DNA of 64,000 bases from Aliamphritea hakodatensis (GTDB lineage: Bacteria; Pseudomonadota; Gammaproteobacteria; Pseudomonadales; Balneatricaceae). The stretch covers positions 4,092,001-4,156,000 of the forward strand of contig NZ_AP025281.1 in the NCBI RefSeq assembly GCF_024347195.1, in the 5' to 3' direction. Made by a program: the position numbers and the translations under genes. This document shows positions 26,590 to 34,909 of this stretch, piece after piece; positions within the stretch are counted from its first letter, which is position 1, and each line of letters begins with the position of its first letter. The notes under the pieces were generated by a model. That model was not told where the DNA came from and did no database searches. It saw nothing but the letters and a program-made list of their open reading frames with translations.

Positions 26590-27837
26590 ATGACTTCACT
26601 AACTTCGGCCTCAACCTCTCAGGCAACTGATATGCAGGAACACGTAAGCGCAATCAGCATCCGTAATCTGGATGTTATTTTCGGCAACTGGTCGCACGAC
26701 AGCCTGCGGATGCTTGATGCGGGTAAAACCCGTCAGGAAATTATCGAAACCACCGGCGATGTGGTCGGCGTCAAAAACGCCAGCATCGAAGTTCAGCAGG
26801 GTGAAATCTGCGTACTCATGGGCCTGTCCGGCTCCGGTAAGTCCAGCCTGCTGCGGGCCGTTAACGGCCTGAACAAAGTCAGCCGCGGTGAACTGCTGGT
26901 CCGTGACGGCGAACGGATGGTCAACATTGCCGAGTGTGACGCCAACACCCTGCGCCACATGCGCAGCAAACGGGTATCCATGGTATTCCAGAAGTTTGCA
27001 CTGATGCCCTGGTTAACCGTACTGGATAACGTCGCCTTTGGTCTGGAAATGCAGGGTATCGACAAAGCGACCCGCCGCGAAATGGCCATGGAAAAACTGA
27101 AAATGGTCGGGCTGGACGAATGGCACGGCAAATATCCTCACGAACTTTCCGGGGGTATGCAGCAACGGGTTGGACTTGCGAGAGCGTTCGCTATTGATAG
27201 CGACATATTGCTCATGGACGAGCCTTTTTCCGCCCTTGATCCACTGATCCGCAGCCAGCTGCAGGATGAGCTGATCGAACTGCAGAAACGCCTCAACAAA
27301 ACCATTCTGTTCGTCAGCCACGATCTGGATGAAGCCCTGAAAATCGGCACCAACATTGCCATCATGGAGTCCGCAGAGATTATCCAGCACGGCAAGCCGG
27401 AAGACATCGTTCTGAATCCGAGCAATGCTTACGTACAGGACTTCGTTGCTCACACGAATCCATTAAACGTACTGCGTGGCCGTGCGCTGATGACCGACAT
27501 CGGGAAGCTGGAACGCCGTGATGACGCGCTGATTCTGGACAGCCACACCGATACACGGGTCACCCTGAACGCCGACGGCACCCCTGCCGGCGCGAGCCGC
27601 AACGGAGCCCCCCTCAGCCTGCAGCAATGGCAGGAAGGTCAAGACCTGGATCTGATTCAGCCGAATCAGCTGATGATCACCACGCCGGATATCTCCATGC
27701 GTGACGCCATCGAGATCCGCCACCGGACCAGTTTACCGGTACTGTTGTGTGAAGAGGGCAAATGCACCGGCATGCTGGAAGATGATGACTTCTACCATGC
27801 ACTGCTGGGTAAGCACTTCAACAAAGAAACCGAGTAA
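26590..27837 (+). CDS. choV: Choline/glycine betaine ABC transporter ATP-binding protein
   Basis: A 415-residue ATPase of the ProV/OpuAA class. Walker A GLSGSGKSSLLRAV (near 78-91), signature LSGGMQQRVGLARA, Walker B ILLMDEPFSALD and switch His in FVSHDLDEA. A C-terminal extension of about 130 residues ends in a CBS-like stretch (MRDAIEIRHRTSLPVLL), which in relatives senses ionic strength. The Trp/aromatic-rich N-terminal helix region before the P-loop is typical of ProV. Ends at a terminator. Confidence 0.94.
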   Translation: MTSLTSASTSQATDMQEHVSAISIRNLDVIFGNWSHDSLRMLDAGKTRQEIIETTGDVVGVKNASIEVQQGEICVLMGLSGSGKSSLLRAVNGLNKVSRGELLVRDGERMVNIAECDANTLRHMRSKRVSMVFQKFALMPWLTVLDNVAFGLEMQGIDKATRREMAMEKLKMVGLDEWHGKYPHELSGGMQQRVGLARAFAIDSDILLMDEPFSALDPLIRSQLQDELIELQKRLNKTILFVSHDLDEALKIGTNIAIMESAEIIQHGKPEDIVLNPSNAYVQDFVAHTNPLNVLRGRALMTDIGKLERRDDALILDSHTDTRVTLNADGTPAGASRNGAPLSLQQWQEGQDLDLIQPNQLMITTPDISMRDAIEIRHRTSLPVLLCEEGKCTGMLEDDDFYHALLGKHFNKETE

Positions 27838-27868
27838 ACCGGTAACGGTGTATCCACAGGTAACAAAC

Positions 27869-27898
27869 AAAAGCAGGCACATTCAGCCTGCTTTTTTT
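27869..27898 (+). terminator. Terminator after choV
   Basis: AAGCAGGC and GCCTGCTT form an 8-bp stem with a 6-nt loop, followed by T7. It closes the choX-choW-choV unit. Confidence 0.9.
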
Positions 27899-28009
27899 AT
27901 ATGCCGGAAAATCACCGGAAAACGGGGATTTATGGATAGCGCAGATAAAGCACTGCCCATAGAATACAGAACATAACTCTTTGTTTAACCGACACCCCGT
28001 GCCAGAACC

Positions 28010-28870
28010 ATGCTGAAACTGCCTGAGTACATGTGCCACAATGCGATATTACGCAGCTATGGTCAGATCTTTCTGCAACCCAGCAGCCGGGCAGGCTGCC
28101 TGTTTATTCTGGCCATTGCCGTAAATGCCCTGAGCCAGGCATTCATTGCTCTGGCCGCCATTCTGACCAGCCTGTTAACCGCCCGCTTACTGAAAGTCAG
28201 CGCAACGGATGTCAGTCAGGGGCTGTACGGGTTCAACGCCGCCCTGCTGGCGCTGGCAATCAGCAACACATTGGCCATCACAGTGACATCACTGTTGCTG
28301 ATCATTGCCGGCAGCGCCCTCACCGCGTTGCTGTTACAACAATTTCAGCAACGCAGCACCCTGCCACCGTTCACCGCCCCGTATATTGTCACCGGCTGGG
28401 TCATTTTACTGATCGCCGGCGGCTTACAGCTCAGCCCGCCCGCATTGCCAACCGGCACAGAGATCGATCAGTTCTATACAGCGGTTGCCAGAGGCATCGG
28501 TCAGGTCGTCTTTCAGGATAATGCCCTGAGTGGCATTCTGTGCTTCGCCGGCCTGCTTTGCTATTCACGGCCGGCCGCCATGTGGACACTGATTGCCAGC
28601 GCCACAGGCGTATTCATCGCCGGCATTCTCAGTTTCCCCGGGCCGCTGATCAATAATGGCAGTTACAGTTACAACGCAGTACTGACCGGCATAGCGCTGG
28701 GCGCATACTTTCCACGCCGGTTTATCCTCCCGCTGCTGGGCATTGGGATCAGCGTATTACTTGCCCGGGGCTTTCAGATGGCGGGAATACCGGTATTTAC
28801 CGCACCTTTTGTGCTGGCCAGCTGGCTGGTTATCGCGTTTACCTCCGCCAGAAAACAGGGCAAAAGCTAA
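28010..28870 (+). CDS. Urea transporter (UT family)
   Basis: A 286-residue hydrophobic membrane protein. UT-family landmarks: QGLYGFNAALLALAI, ARGIGQVVFQDNALSGIL, YNAVLTGIALGAYF and FTAPFVLASWLV, in the internally repeated order of the bacterial and mammalian urea channels. It probably moves urea through the inner membrane. No urease genes are nearby. Its stop overlaps the stop of the convergent PAS-GGDEF gene. Met8 is an alternative start. Confidence 0.85.
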   Translation: MLKLPEYMCHNAILRSYGQIFLQPSSRAGCLFILAIAVNALSQAFIALAAILTSLLTARLLKVSATDVSQGLYGFNAALLALAISNTLAITVTSLLLIIAGSALTALLLQQFQQRSTLPPFTAPYIVTGWVILLIAGGLQLSPPALPTGTEIDQFYTAVARGIGQVVFQDNALSGILCFAGLLCYSRPAAMWTLIASATGVFIAGILSFPGPLINNGSYSYNAVLTGIALGAYFPRRFILPLLGIGISVLLARGFQMAGIPVFTAPFVLASWLVIAFTSARKQGKS

Positions 28871-30180
28871 CACTCAGCGGTATCGGCCAGGCTGAAGTTA
28901 TTCTTACCGGCCTGTTTCACCTGATACATGGCCTGATCCGCCTGACAGAACAGCTCTTTAGCATCGGCAGCATAATCAGGAAACACCGAAATACCGATAC
29001 TGACACCTACATCCAGTCTCAGATCAGCACCGCATTCACTGATTACACGGAACGGCTCAGCAAATATCTGCAGGATTTCCCGGGCAATCACCACCGCGAC
29101 TTCCTGACAACTGATATGCTCCAGCAGAATAATGAACTCATCGCCACCGATGCGCCCAACGGTATCGCTTTCCCGGACTATCCCGGAAAGGCGCCTGGCA
29201 ATCACTTTCAGCAAATCATCACCAATCAGATGGCCATAGGTATCATTGATCGCCTTAAAACCGTCCAGATCAAGAAACATCAGCGCAAAACGGTGATCAT
29301 TCGCTCTGGCAGTATCCACCGCCCGGTCGATCCGTTGCTTACACAGCCGCACACCGGGTAAATTGGTGAGCGCATCATAGTTAGCCAGTTTTTTCAGTTC
29401 ATCTTTTGCCAGTTCTGCTTCCTGCAACGCGTTGTGTAACGCCGTCACATCATATTCAGACACCAGCATCAGATATTCACCGGTGATCGGATGCCGGCTG
29501 CTGCGAATGTCTACAGCATGCCGCTGCACACCGTGCCGGGGCACCATCAGATGGGTGTGGCGGCAGTCTTCCCCTTTGCGGCCTTTCTCCAGCCGTTCAC
29601 GGGCTTCTTGCGGATCAGAAAAACGGCTTTCAAAAAGAGATACATTTTCCGGCAGATTATCCCGGCTATCATAGCCATACAGATTTGCCGAGGCAGGGTT
29701 TTCAAATAACAGATCACCGTCCAGTGTATAGCTGGTCACGGCAACAGATGCATAACGGGTCGCTTCGGCAAACAGCAGTTGCTCTGCCTCACCCAGCTGG
29801 TGTTCTTCCAGCACAAAACCGATAATACCCCGGTGTCGCTGCGGGCCCAGCAGTACGGCTTTGTGGCGGATCAGTACCGTGGTGGCTTCGCCGTTAGGAT
29901 ACGTTGTCCAGGGATCGGAGGTCATTCCCTCCTGAGAGGCTTTTTCAAAAATACCGCGTATCCGGTTACGGGCACCGTCGGTATCAGAGGAAAGGTCTTT
30001 ATCTACCAGTTGCTGATAATGTTCAAGGCCCCAGTATTCTACGGCACGGGCGTTGCCCCACCAGAAACCGTAGGCATCCACGTCAAATACCCAGACAGGG
30101 TCCGGCATCACATCAAATGCGCTCAGTTGCTCAACCGATTCAAAGGCAGTCAGGTGGGCAAAATTTACATCTTTACTCAC
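28867..30180 (-). CDS. PAS-GGDEF diguanylate cyclase
   Basis: A 437-residue cytosolic c-di-GMP synthase. Two PAS-like domains (FDVMPDPVWVFDVDAYGFWW, then ATRYASVAVTSYTLDGDLLF) precede a GGDEF domain with intact GGDEF and an allosteric I-site RxxD (RESD) at the correct spacing before it. The start is the GTG of VSKDVNFAHL, preceded by GGGAG; longer in-frame starts upstream (to 30273) lack a ribosome-binding site. No membrane segment, so the signal is probably intracellular or redox/ligand sensed by PAS. Its stop overlaps the urea transporter stop. Interesting neighbour for choline genes. Confidence 0.88.
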   Translation of the reverse strand: MSKDVNFAHLTAFESVEQLSAFDVMPDPVWVFDVDAYGFWWGNARAVEYWGLEHYQQLVDKDLSSDTDGARNRIRGIFEKASQEGMTSDPWTTYPNGEATTVLIRHKAVLLGPQRHRGIIGFVLEEHQLGEAEQLLFAEATRYASVAVTSYTLDGDLLFENPASANLYGYDSRDNLPENVSLFESRFSDPQEARERLEKGRKGEDCRHTHLMVPRHGVQRHAVDIRSSRHPITGEYLMLVSEYDVTALHNALQEAELAKDELKKLANYDALTNLPGVRLCKQRIDRAVDTARANDHRFALMFLDLDGFKAINDTYGHLIGDDLLKVIARRLSGIVRESDTVGRIGGDEFIILLEHISCQEVAVVIAREILQIFAEPFRVISECGADLRLDVGVSIGISVFPDYAADAKELFCQADQAMYQVKQAGKNNFSLADTAEC

Positions 30181-30428
30181 GCGGTTCTCCCGGACACATA
30201 GCCGAAACATGTTATCCGCAGTGATTGCTTGGGAGATCCTTTCCCACGGTTTCAAACCTGCGGGCTGCTGCATGCAATGCAGGCAGATCTGTTCAGACTA
30301 CGCCAAGCCTCCCCCGAAACAAGTGGAGCCGGCCAGTTTAATGCATATAACCAACCATTTCGGGTATTTTCACCCCCGAAAAGAGCACCCCCCCCACCAA
30401 AGCATGAATATCCACTGCGGGCAGATAC

Positions 30429-30477
30429 AAAAAAACCGGCACTCCGGCCGGTTAAAGCAGCCACCGTTAACGGTGGC
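30429..30477 (-). terminator. Terminator after the second choX gene (two hairpins)
   Basis: Reading the minus strand, a perfect palindrome GCCACCGTTAACGGTGGC (30460-30477) is followed by AACCGGC/GCCGGTT with a 6-nt loop and a T7 run. The second hairpin is a typical intrinsic terminator. Confidence 0.85.
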
Positions 30478-30493
30478 TCGCAAGGGTAAAGTA

Positions 30494-31435
30494 TTACTTG
30501 ATGGCCAGGTGCTGCTGCACCGCTTCAAGACCGGAGTTGCCCTGTAAATCCGTCACGCCTTCCAACCAGCTGTTAAGCACCTGTGGATTCTTTTGCAGCC
30601 ACTGTTTAGCTGCATCGGCAGGTTGCTGAGCATCATCCAGAATGTGTCCCATCATCTGGTTTTCCATGGTCAGGGTGAACTTCAGATTATCCAGCAAACG
30701 GCCAACATTCGGGCAGGCTTCACGGTAGCCTTTACGGGTCAGGGTCTGAATCGTAGCACCACCAAAGTTGGCACCGAAATACTTATCACCGCCAGTGAGA
30801 TATTTCAGATCAAAATTGGTGTTCATCGGATGCGGCTCCCAGGCCAGAAAAGCAATGAACTCATCACGTTTGACGCTGCGTTTCACCTGGCTCATCACGC
30901 CCTGCTCTCCGGACTCAACCAGACGCCATTTCTGCAGACCAAAATCACCACTGTCGATCATTTTCTGCAATAACTGGTTGGCCGGCGCACCGGCTTCAAT
31001 GCCATAGATACGTTTACGGAACTTGTCCTCTGCCTTAATCAGGTCAGCAAAGTCATGAATACCCGCGTTGTACACGTACTCCGGTACTGCCAGCGTAAAC
31101 TTGGCACCGTTCAGGTTAGTGCCCACCACATCGATATCACCGGGGGTAGCGTACTTATCAATGAATTGCTGCTGTGCTGGCATCCAGTTGCCCAGAAACA
31201 CATCAATCTCATTGCTCTTCAGGCCTTCAAAACCGATCGGTACCGCCAGCGTGCTGATCTCGGTACTGTATCCCAACCCCTGCAATACGGTGCTCGCCAG
31301 CGCATTGGTGGAGTTAATATCAGTCCAGCCCGGATCAGTAAACCGTACGGTCTGACACGCTTCAGGATCGCTGGCCTGTGCGACACCGGCACTCATTAAT
31401 GCCGCACCAAACAGTAAAGATGTAGTCGTTTTCAT
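30494..31435 (-). CDS. Choline/glycine betaine-type substrate-binding protein, copy 2
   Basis: A 313-residue periplasmic binding protein paralogous to the choX product at 24446-25402. The signal peptide ends near residue 21 (GVAQA before SDPEA). Conserved segments: VRFTDPGWTDINSTNAL, DVFLGNWMPAQQQFI, FLAWEPHPMN and FGGATIQT. There is no permease or ATPase beside it, so it probably shares ChoW-ChoV or another transporter. It lies 76 bp downstream of betC on the same strand, which suggests capture of choline released from, or related to, choline-O-sulfate. Confidence 0.9.
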   Translation of the reverse strand: MKTTTSLLFGAALMSAGVAQASDPEACQTVRFTDPGWTDINSTNALASTVLQGLGYSTEISTLAVPIGFEGLKSNEIDVFLGNWMPAQQQFIDKYATPGDIDVVGTNLNGAKFTLAVPEYVYNAGIHDFADLIKAEDKFRKRIYGIEAGAPANQLLQKMIDSGDFGLQKWRLVESGEQGVMSQVKRSVKRDEFIAFLAWEPHPMNTNFDLKYLTGGDKYFGANFGGATIQTLTRKGYREACPNVGRLLDNLKFTLTMENQMMGHILDDAQQPADAAKQWLQKNPQVLNSWLEGVTDLQGNSGLEAVQQHLAIK

Positions 31436-31511
31436 ATTTCACTTACTTATTGTTATTCACAGAAATGACCGGCGAACAGCCACATAACTGTCCGCCCCCG
31501 ATAAAACGCCG

Positions 31512-33053
31512 TTACGATGCTTTGTCAGCAATACGCGGGAAACGGGCTTTCGCTTCCAGATCATCCAGATCAACGTTATTGCGCATATACATGGTGCTGG
31601 AATCAAAAATTGGCTGATGATCCCAGATAGGTTCTTTACCCTGTTTGTGAGCTTCAGCCACCAGACGACGACGTTTCTGGCTGATGATGACATCCCGGGT
31701 AATTGCATCACTGTCCCAGCGCTCCGCGGCTTCCGCCCGGAATGACGCCAGCAGCTCAGCATGTGCTTCCAGCTCCGCCAGGTTGATACGTTCCTGCGGA
31801 TCAGTTTCCAGATTAAACAGCTGATCAGGGTCCGGCCCAGAACAGATGTATTTGTAAGCCCCCCGGCGGATCATGAACATTGGCGCAACAACACCTTCGC
31901 CCATGTATTCACCGATCACTTCATCATGCGCTTCGCCGTTACCCGTCAGGTGTGGCATCAGGCTGCGGCCATCGATTGGCATAGCGTATTCAGGTGCCTG
32001 CCCACCGTTGGCCAGTTCGGCAAAGGTCGGCAATAAATCCATGGTGGAGACAGATTCTTTCACCCGCTGCGGGCTGAAATGCTTCGGCGCGTACACCAGC
32101 ATCGGCACCCGGGCAGACCATTCGAAATAGCTCATCTTGTACCACAAGCCACGCTCACCCAGCATGTCACCGTGATCACCGGAGAACACCACAATGGTGT
32201 CGTCCGCCATACCGGAGTCTTCCAGCGCTTTCAGCAGGTCACCGATCTGATCATCCACATAGCTGCAGGCACCGTAATAGGCACGGCGGGCATTGCGGAT
32301 CTGCTGATCGGTAATGTTCTTACGGTCCATCTGATAGACGTGCAGCAAACGCTTGGAATGCGGGTCCTGTTCGTCGTCAGCCAGTTCGAAAGACGGCAGC
32401 TCAATGTCTTCCTCGCTGTAACGGTTCCAGTATTCTTCGGGAATCGCGTACGGATCGTGGGGATGGGTCATGGAAACTGTCAGGCAGAATGGCCGCTCTT
32501 GCGGATTACGGGCGCGCTCAAACAGGTAACGCTTGGCGTGGAATACCACTTCATCGTCAAAATCCAGTTGGTTAGTCCGTACCGTCGGACCTGCCTGGGT
32601 CACAGATGACATGTTGTGGTACCAGGTAGGACGCTTATCGAAGTTTTCCCAGTCCGGGAACCAACCGTAGTCAGCCGGGTAAATATCCGTGGTCAGACGT
32701 TCCTCAAAACCGTGCAGCTGATCCGGGCCACAGAAATGCATCTTGCCGGACAGTGCGGTCTGATAACCTGCATGACGCAGATAATGGGCGAAGGTCGGGA
32801 TATCCGCGGGGAATTCTGCTGCATTATCCCAGGCACCTATCTTGCTCGGTAACTGACCGCTCATCAGCACATAGCGGCTCGGCGCACACAGCGGGCTGTT
32901 ACAGTAGGCGGATTCAAACACCACACCGGCAGCCGCCATTTTATCCAGATTAGGGGTTTTGGCAGTCTTACCACCATAGGTTTTCAGCACCGGCGCGGCC
33001 ATCTGATCCGCCATGATGAACAGAATATTGGGTTGCTTGGCAGCATCACTCAT
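31512..33053 (-). CDS. betC: Choline-sulfatase
   Basis: A 513-residue arylsulfatase-family enzyme hydrolysing choline-O-sulfate to choline and sulfate. N-terminal NILFIMADQ metal-binding segment and sulfatase motif CAPSR at residues 56-60, whose Cys is converted to formylglycine. The segment FSGDHGDMLGERGLWYK is also present. The C-terminal extension (DVIISQKRRRLVAEA) is typical of BetC. The start ATG (MSDAAKQPN) follows GGAGA. No signal peptide, so it acts in the cytosol. Divergent from the LysR gene and upstream of choX copy 2. Confidence 0.94.
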   Translation of the reverse strand: MSDAAKQPNILFIMADQMAAPVLKTYGGKTAKTPNLDKMAAAGVVFESAYCNSPLCAPSRYVLMSGQLPSKIGAWDNAAEFPADIPTFAHYLRHAGYQTALSGKMHFCGPDQLHGFEERLTTDIYPADYGWFPDWENFDKRPTWYHNMSSVTQAGPTVRTNQLDFDDEVVFHAKRYLFERARNPQERPFCLTVSMTHPHDPYAIPEEYWNRYSEEDIELPSFELADDEQDPHSKRLLHVYQMDRKNITDQQIRNARRAYYGACSYVDDQIGDLLKALEDSGMADDTIVVFSGDHGDMLGERGLWYKMSYFEWSARVPMLVYAPKHFSPQRVKESVSTMDLLPTFAELANGGQAPEYAMPIDGRSLMPHLTGNGEAHDEVIGEYMGEGVVAPMFMIRRGAYKYICSGPDPDQLFNLETDPQERINLAELEAHAELLASFRAEAAERWDSDAITRDVIISQKRRRLVAEAHKQGKEPIWDHQPIFDSSTMYMRNNVDLDDLEAKARFPRIADKAS

Positions 33054-33231
33054 AACATTCTCCAGACTAATATCTCTAGTCATTTATACTTATTCTGATT
33101 ACGCCCACCGGGCAGTGGTTTGGCGTACAATTAACCCGCTTTTACATAACAACGTGGATACAGCGAGTATTTATTATTTCTGCCGACGCTGTAAACTCAC
33201 TGAAAACTAATCACTAAAGTAAGCTGAACTT

Positions 33232-34122
33232 ATGTTATTAAAGGATAGGTTACCGTCACCGCAGAGCCTGCTTGTCTTTGAAGCTGCAGCACGACACTTA
33301 AGCTTCACAGCCGCCGCCCGGGAACTCAGCTCCACTCAATCAGCAGTAAGCCAGCTAATGCGCGGTCTGGAAGCACAACTGGGGTTACAGCTGTTCCGCA
33401 GAATCTACCGGGGGGTTGAACTGACCGACGCCGGCGAGCAGCTGTTTGAGGTCTGCCAGAAAGGCTTTAACAGCATCGCCGGGCGGATCGAAAAGTTGCA
33501 GAGCGCGGAGCGTCATCCCCATATAAATGTCGCCACCGACTTTGCATTTGCCGCTTACTGGCTATTACCCCGGTTACCGGCCTTCCGGGAATTACACCCG
33601 GACACCGAGGTGAGGATCATCACCTCTCAGGGCAGTCATGAGGTACGCAGTCAGGATGCCGACGTCGCCATCCGCTTTGTCAGCCAGCCTTCCGCTGACA
33701 GCATCCCACTGTTTGCTGAAGAGGTATTTCCGGTATGCAGCCCCGGCTTTCTGACCAAACACGGCCCGGTCACCAGCCATAAAAAACTCGCCAGCCTGCC
33801 ACTGCTGAAGCTCGGTGCGGATGCCGGGGAAGGCTGGATGGACTGGCCGGGATTTTTCAGCGGCCGGCGCAGTCAGGTTCAGCCGGGAGAACCGGTACTG
33901 ACGTTCAACAATTACACCTTGCTGATTCAGGCAGCCATTGCCGGTCAGGGCGTGGGCATCGGGTGGGGCACACTGGTGGATGAGCTGATAGAGTCAGGCG
34001 TACTCACCGGGCTGAAGGATTTCAGCCTGAGTTCAAAGGGAGGGTATTTTATCAGCGCGACACCGACACCGCGCCAGCCGGATATTTGCCAGCAGTTTAT
34101 AGAATGGTTACAGCAGGCATAA
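33232..34122 (+). CDS. LysR-family regulator of choline sulfate use
   Basis: A 296-residue LysR regulator with N-terminal winged HTH (LPSPQSLLVFEAAARHLSFTAAARELSSTQSAVSQ) and a periplasmic-binding-like effector domain. Divergent from betC across 178 bp, the usual position for a regulator of the choline-sulfatase gene. It ends 6 bp before the stop of convergent betI. Its effector is probably choline or choline-O-sulfate, which is inference from position. Confidence 0.88.
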   Translation: MLLKDRLPSPQSLLVFEAAARHLSFTAAARELSSTQSAVSQLMRGLEAQLGLQLFRRIYRGVELTDAGEQLFEVCQKGFNSIAGRIEKLQSAERHPHINVATDFAFAAYWLLPRLPAFRELHPDTEVRIITSQGSHEVRSQDADVAIRFVSQPSADSIPLFAEEVFPVCSPGFLTKHGPVTSHKKLASLPLLKLGADAGEGWMDWPGFFSGRRSQVQPGEPVLTFNNYTLLIQAAIAGQGVGIGWGTLVDELIESGVLTGLKDFSLSSKGGYFISATPTPRQPDICQQFIEWLQQA

Positions 34123-34128
34123 AGGCGA

Positions 34129-34734
34129 TCAGGAATACTTTTTGAGTACTTCCGGTGGCAGCTGACGTTCAAGGTAATCAGTAATGATTCGCTGCGCCAG
34201 ATCACCGTCAATACCGGAAGGTGCCAGCGCGCCACGGAGCCAGATACCGTCGATCAGCGCCGCAATACTTTGCGCGACAAAGACCGCCTGCTCTTTGGGC
34301 AATACCCGTTTCAGTTCATGCTTGAGATGTGACAACAGACGCTGTTCATTGACCCGCTGTAAACGGTACAGAGACGGCTCATGCATCGCCTGTGACCAGA
34401 ATGCGAGCCAGGTTTTAACCACTTTGGAATCCAGCTGTCGGGGGTCAAAGTTACCGCCAACAATGGCCTTAACCCGGGCGATCACATCATCGGCATCGGT
34501 TTCATCCAGCCGCTGGCGTACGCCTTCAGAAAGCTGTTGAAGCACCGATCGCATCGTCGCTTCAAGCAGGCTGTTTTTACCGCCGAAATAATGATTAATA
34601 ATCGCCGGAGACACACCCGCATGGCGGCTGATCATCGCAACACTGGCCTTCTGCAGCCCGACCTCGTTAATCGCTTCCATGGTTGCGTCAATTAACTGGG
34701 GCTTTCTGATGGCAGGCATTCCGACTTTAGGCAT
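34129..34734 (-). CDS. betI: Transcriptional repressor BetI (TetR family)
   Basis: A 201-residue TetR regulator. MPKVGMPAIRKPQLIDATMEAI and SVAMISRHAGVSPAIINHYF match BetI, the choline-responsive repressor of betBA. In many genomes it heads a betIBA operon; here it is 13 kb from betBA, convergent with the LysR gene and downstream of rnr. Two hairpins lie in the 175-bp spacer to rnr. Confidence 0.93.
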   Translation of the reverse strand: MPKVGMPAIRKPQLIDATMEAINEVGLQKASVAMISRHAGVSPAIINHYFGGKNSLLEATMRSVLQQLSEGVRQRLDETDADDVIARVKAIVGGNFDPRQLDSKVVKTWLAFWSQAMHEPSLYRLQRVNEQRLLSHLKHELKRVLPKEQAVFVAQSIAALIDGIWLRGALAPSGIDGDLAQRIITDYLERQLPPEVLKKYS

Positions 34735-34792
34735 GAATAGGTAACTCGCTTTGCTTTTTTATTATTCTCTGGCCTGATTAACCACAATTTTT

Positions 34793-34822
34793 AAACAGGC
34801 ATTCAACAAAAACTGCCTGTTT
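34793..34822 (-). terminator. Hairpin 5' of betI
   Basis: AAACAGGCA and TGCCTGTTT form a perfect 9-bp stem with a 12-nt loop. A T-run only inside the stem makes termination possible but not certain. It may end rnr read-through. Confidence 0.5.
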
Positions 34823-34871
34823 CTAAGCCGGGAGTCAAGTCTGCTAATAAAATCAATCACTTTGCGTCGCA

Positions 34872-34896
34872 CACAGGCAGATTTTCACTGCCTGTG
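34872..34896 (-). terminator. Hairpin after rnr
   Basis: CACAGGCAG and CTGCCTGTG form a perfect 9-bp stem with a 7-nt loop, 13 bp after the rnr stop, without a following T-run. It shares the ACAGGCA core with the hairpin at 34793-34822, so one may be a duplicate of the other. Confidence 0.5.
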
Positions 34897-34909
34897 CCAG
34901 CATTCAGCG

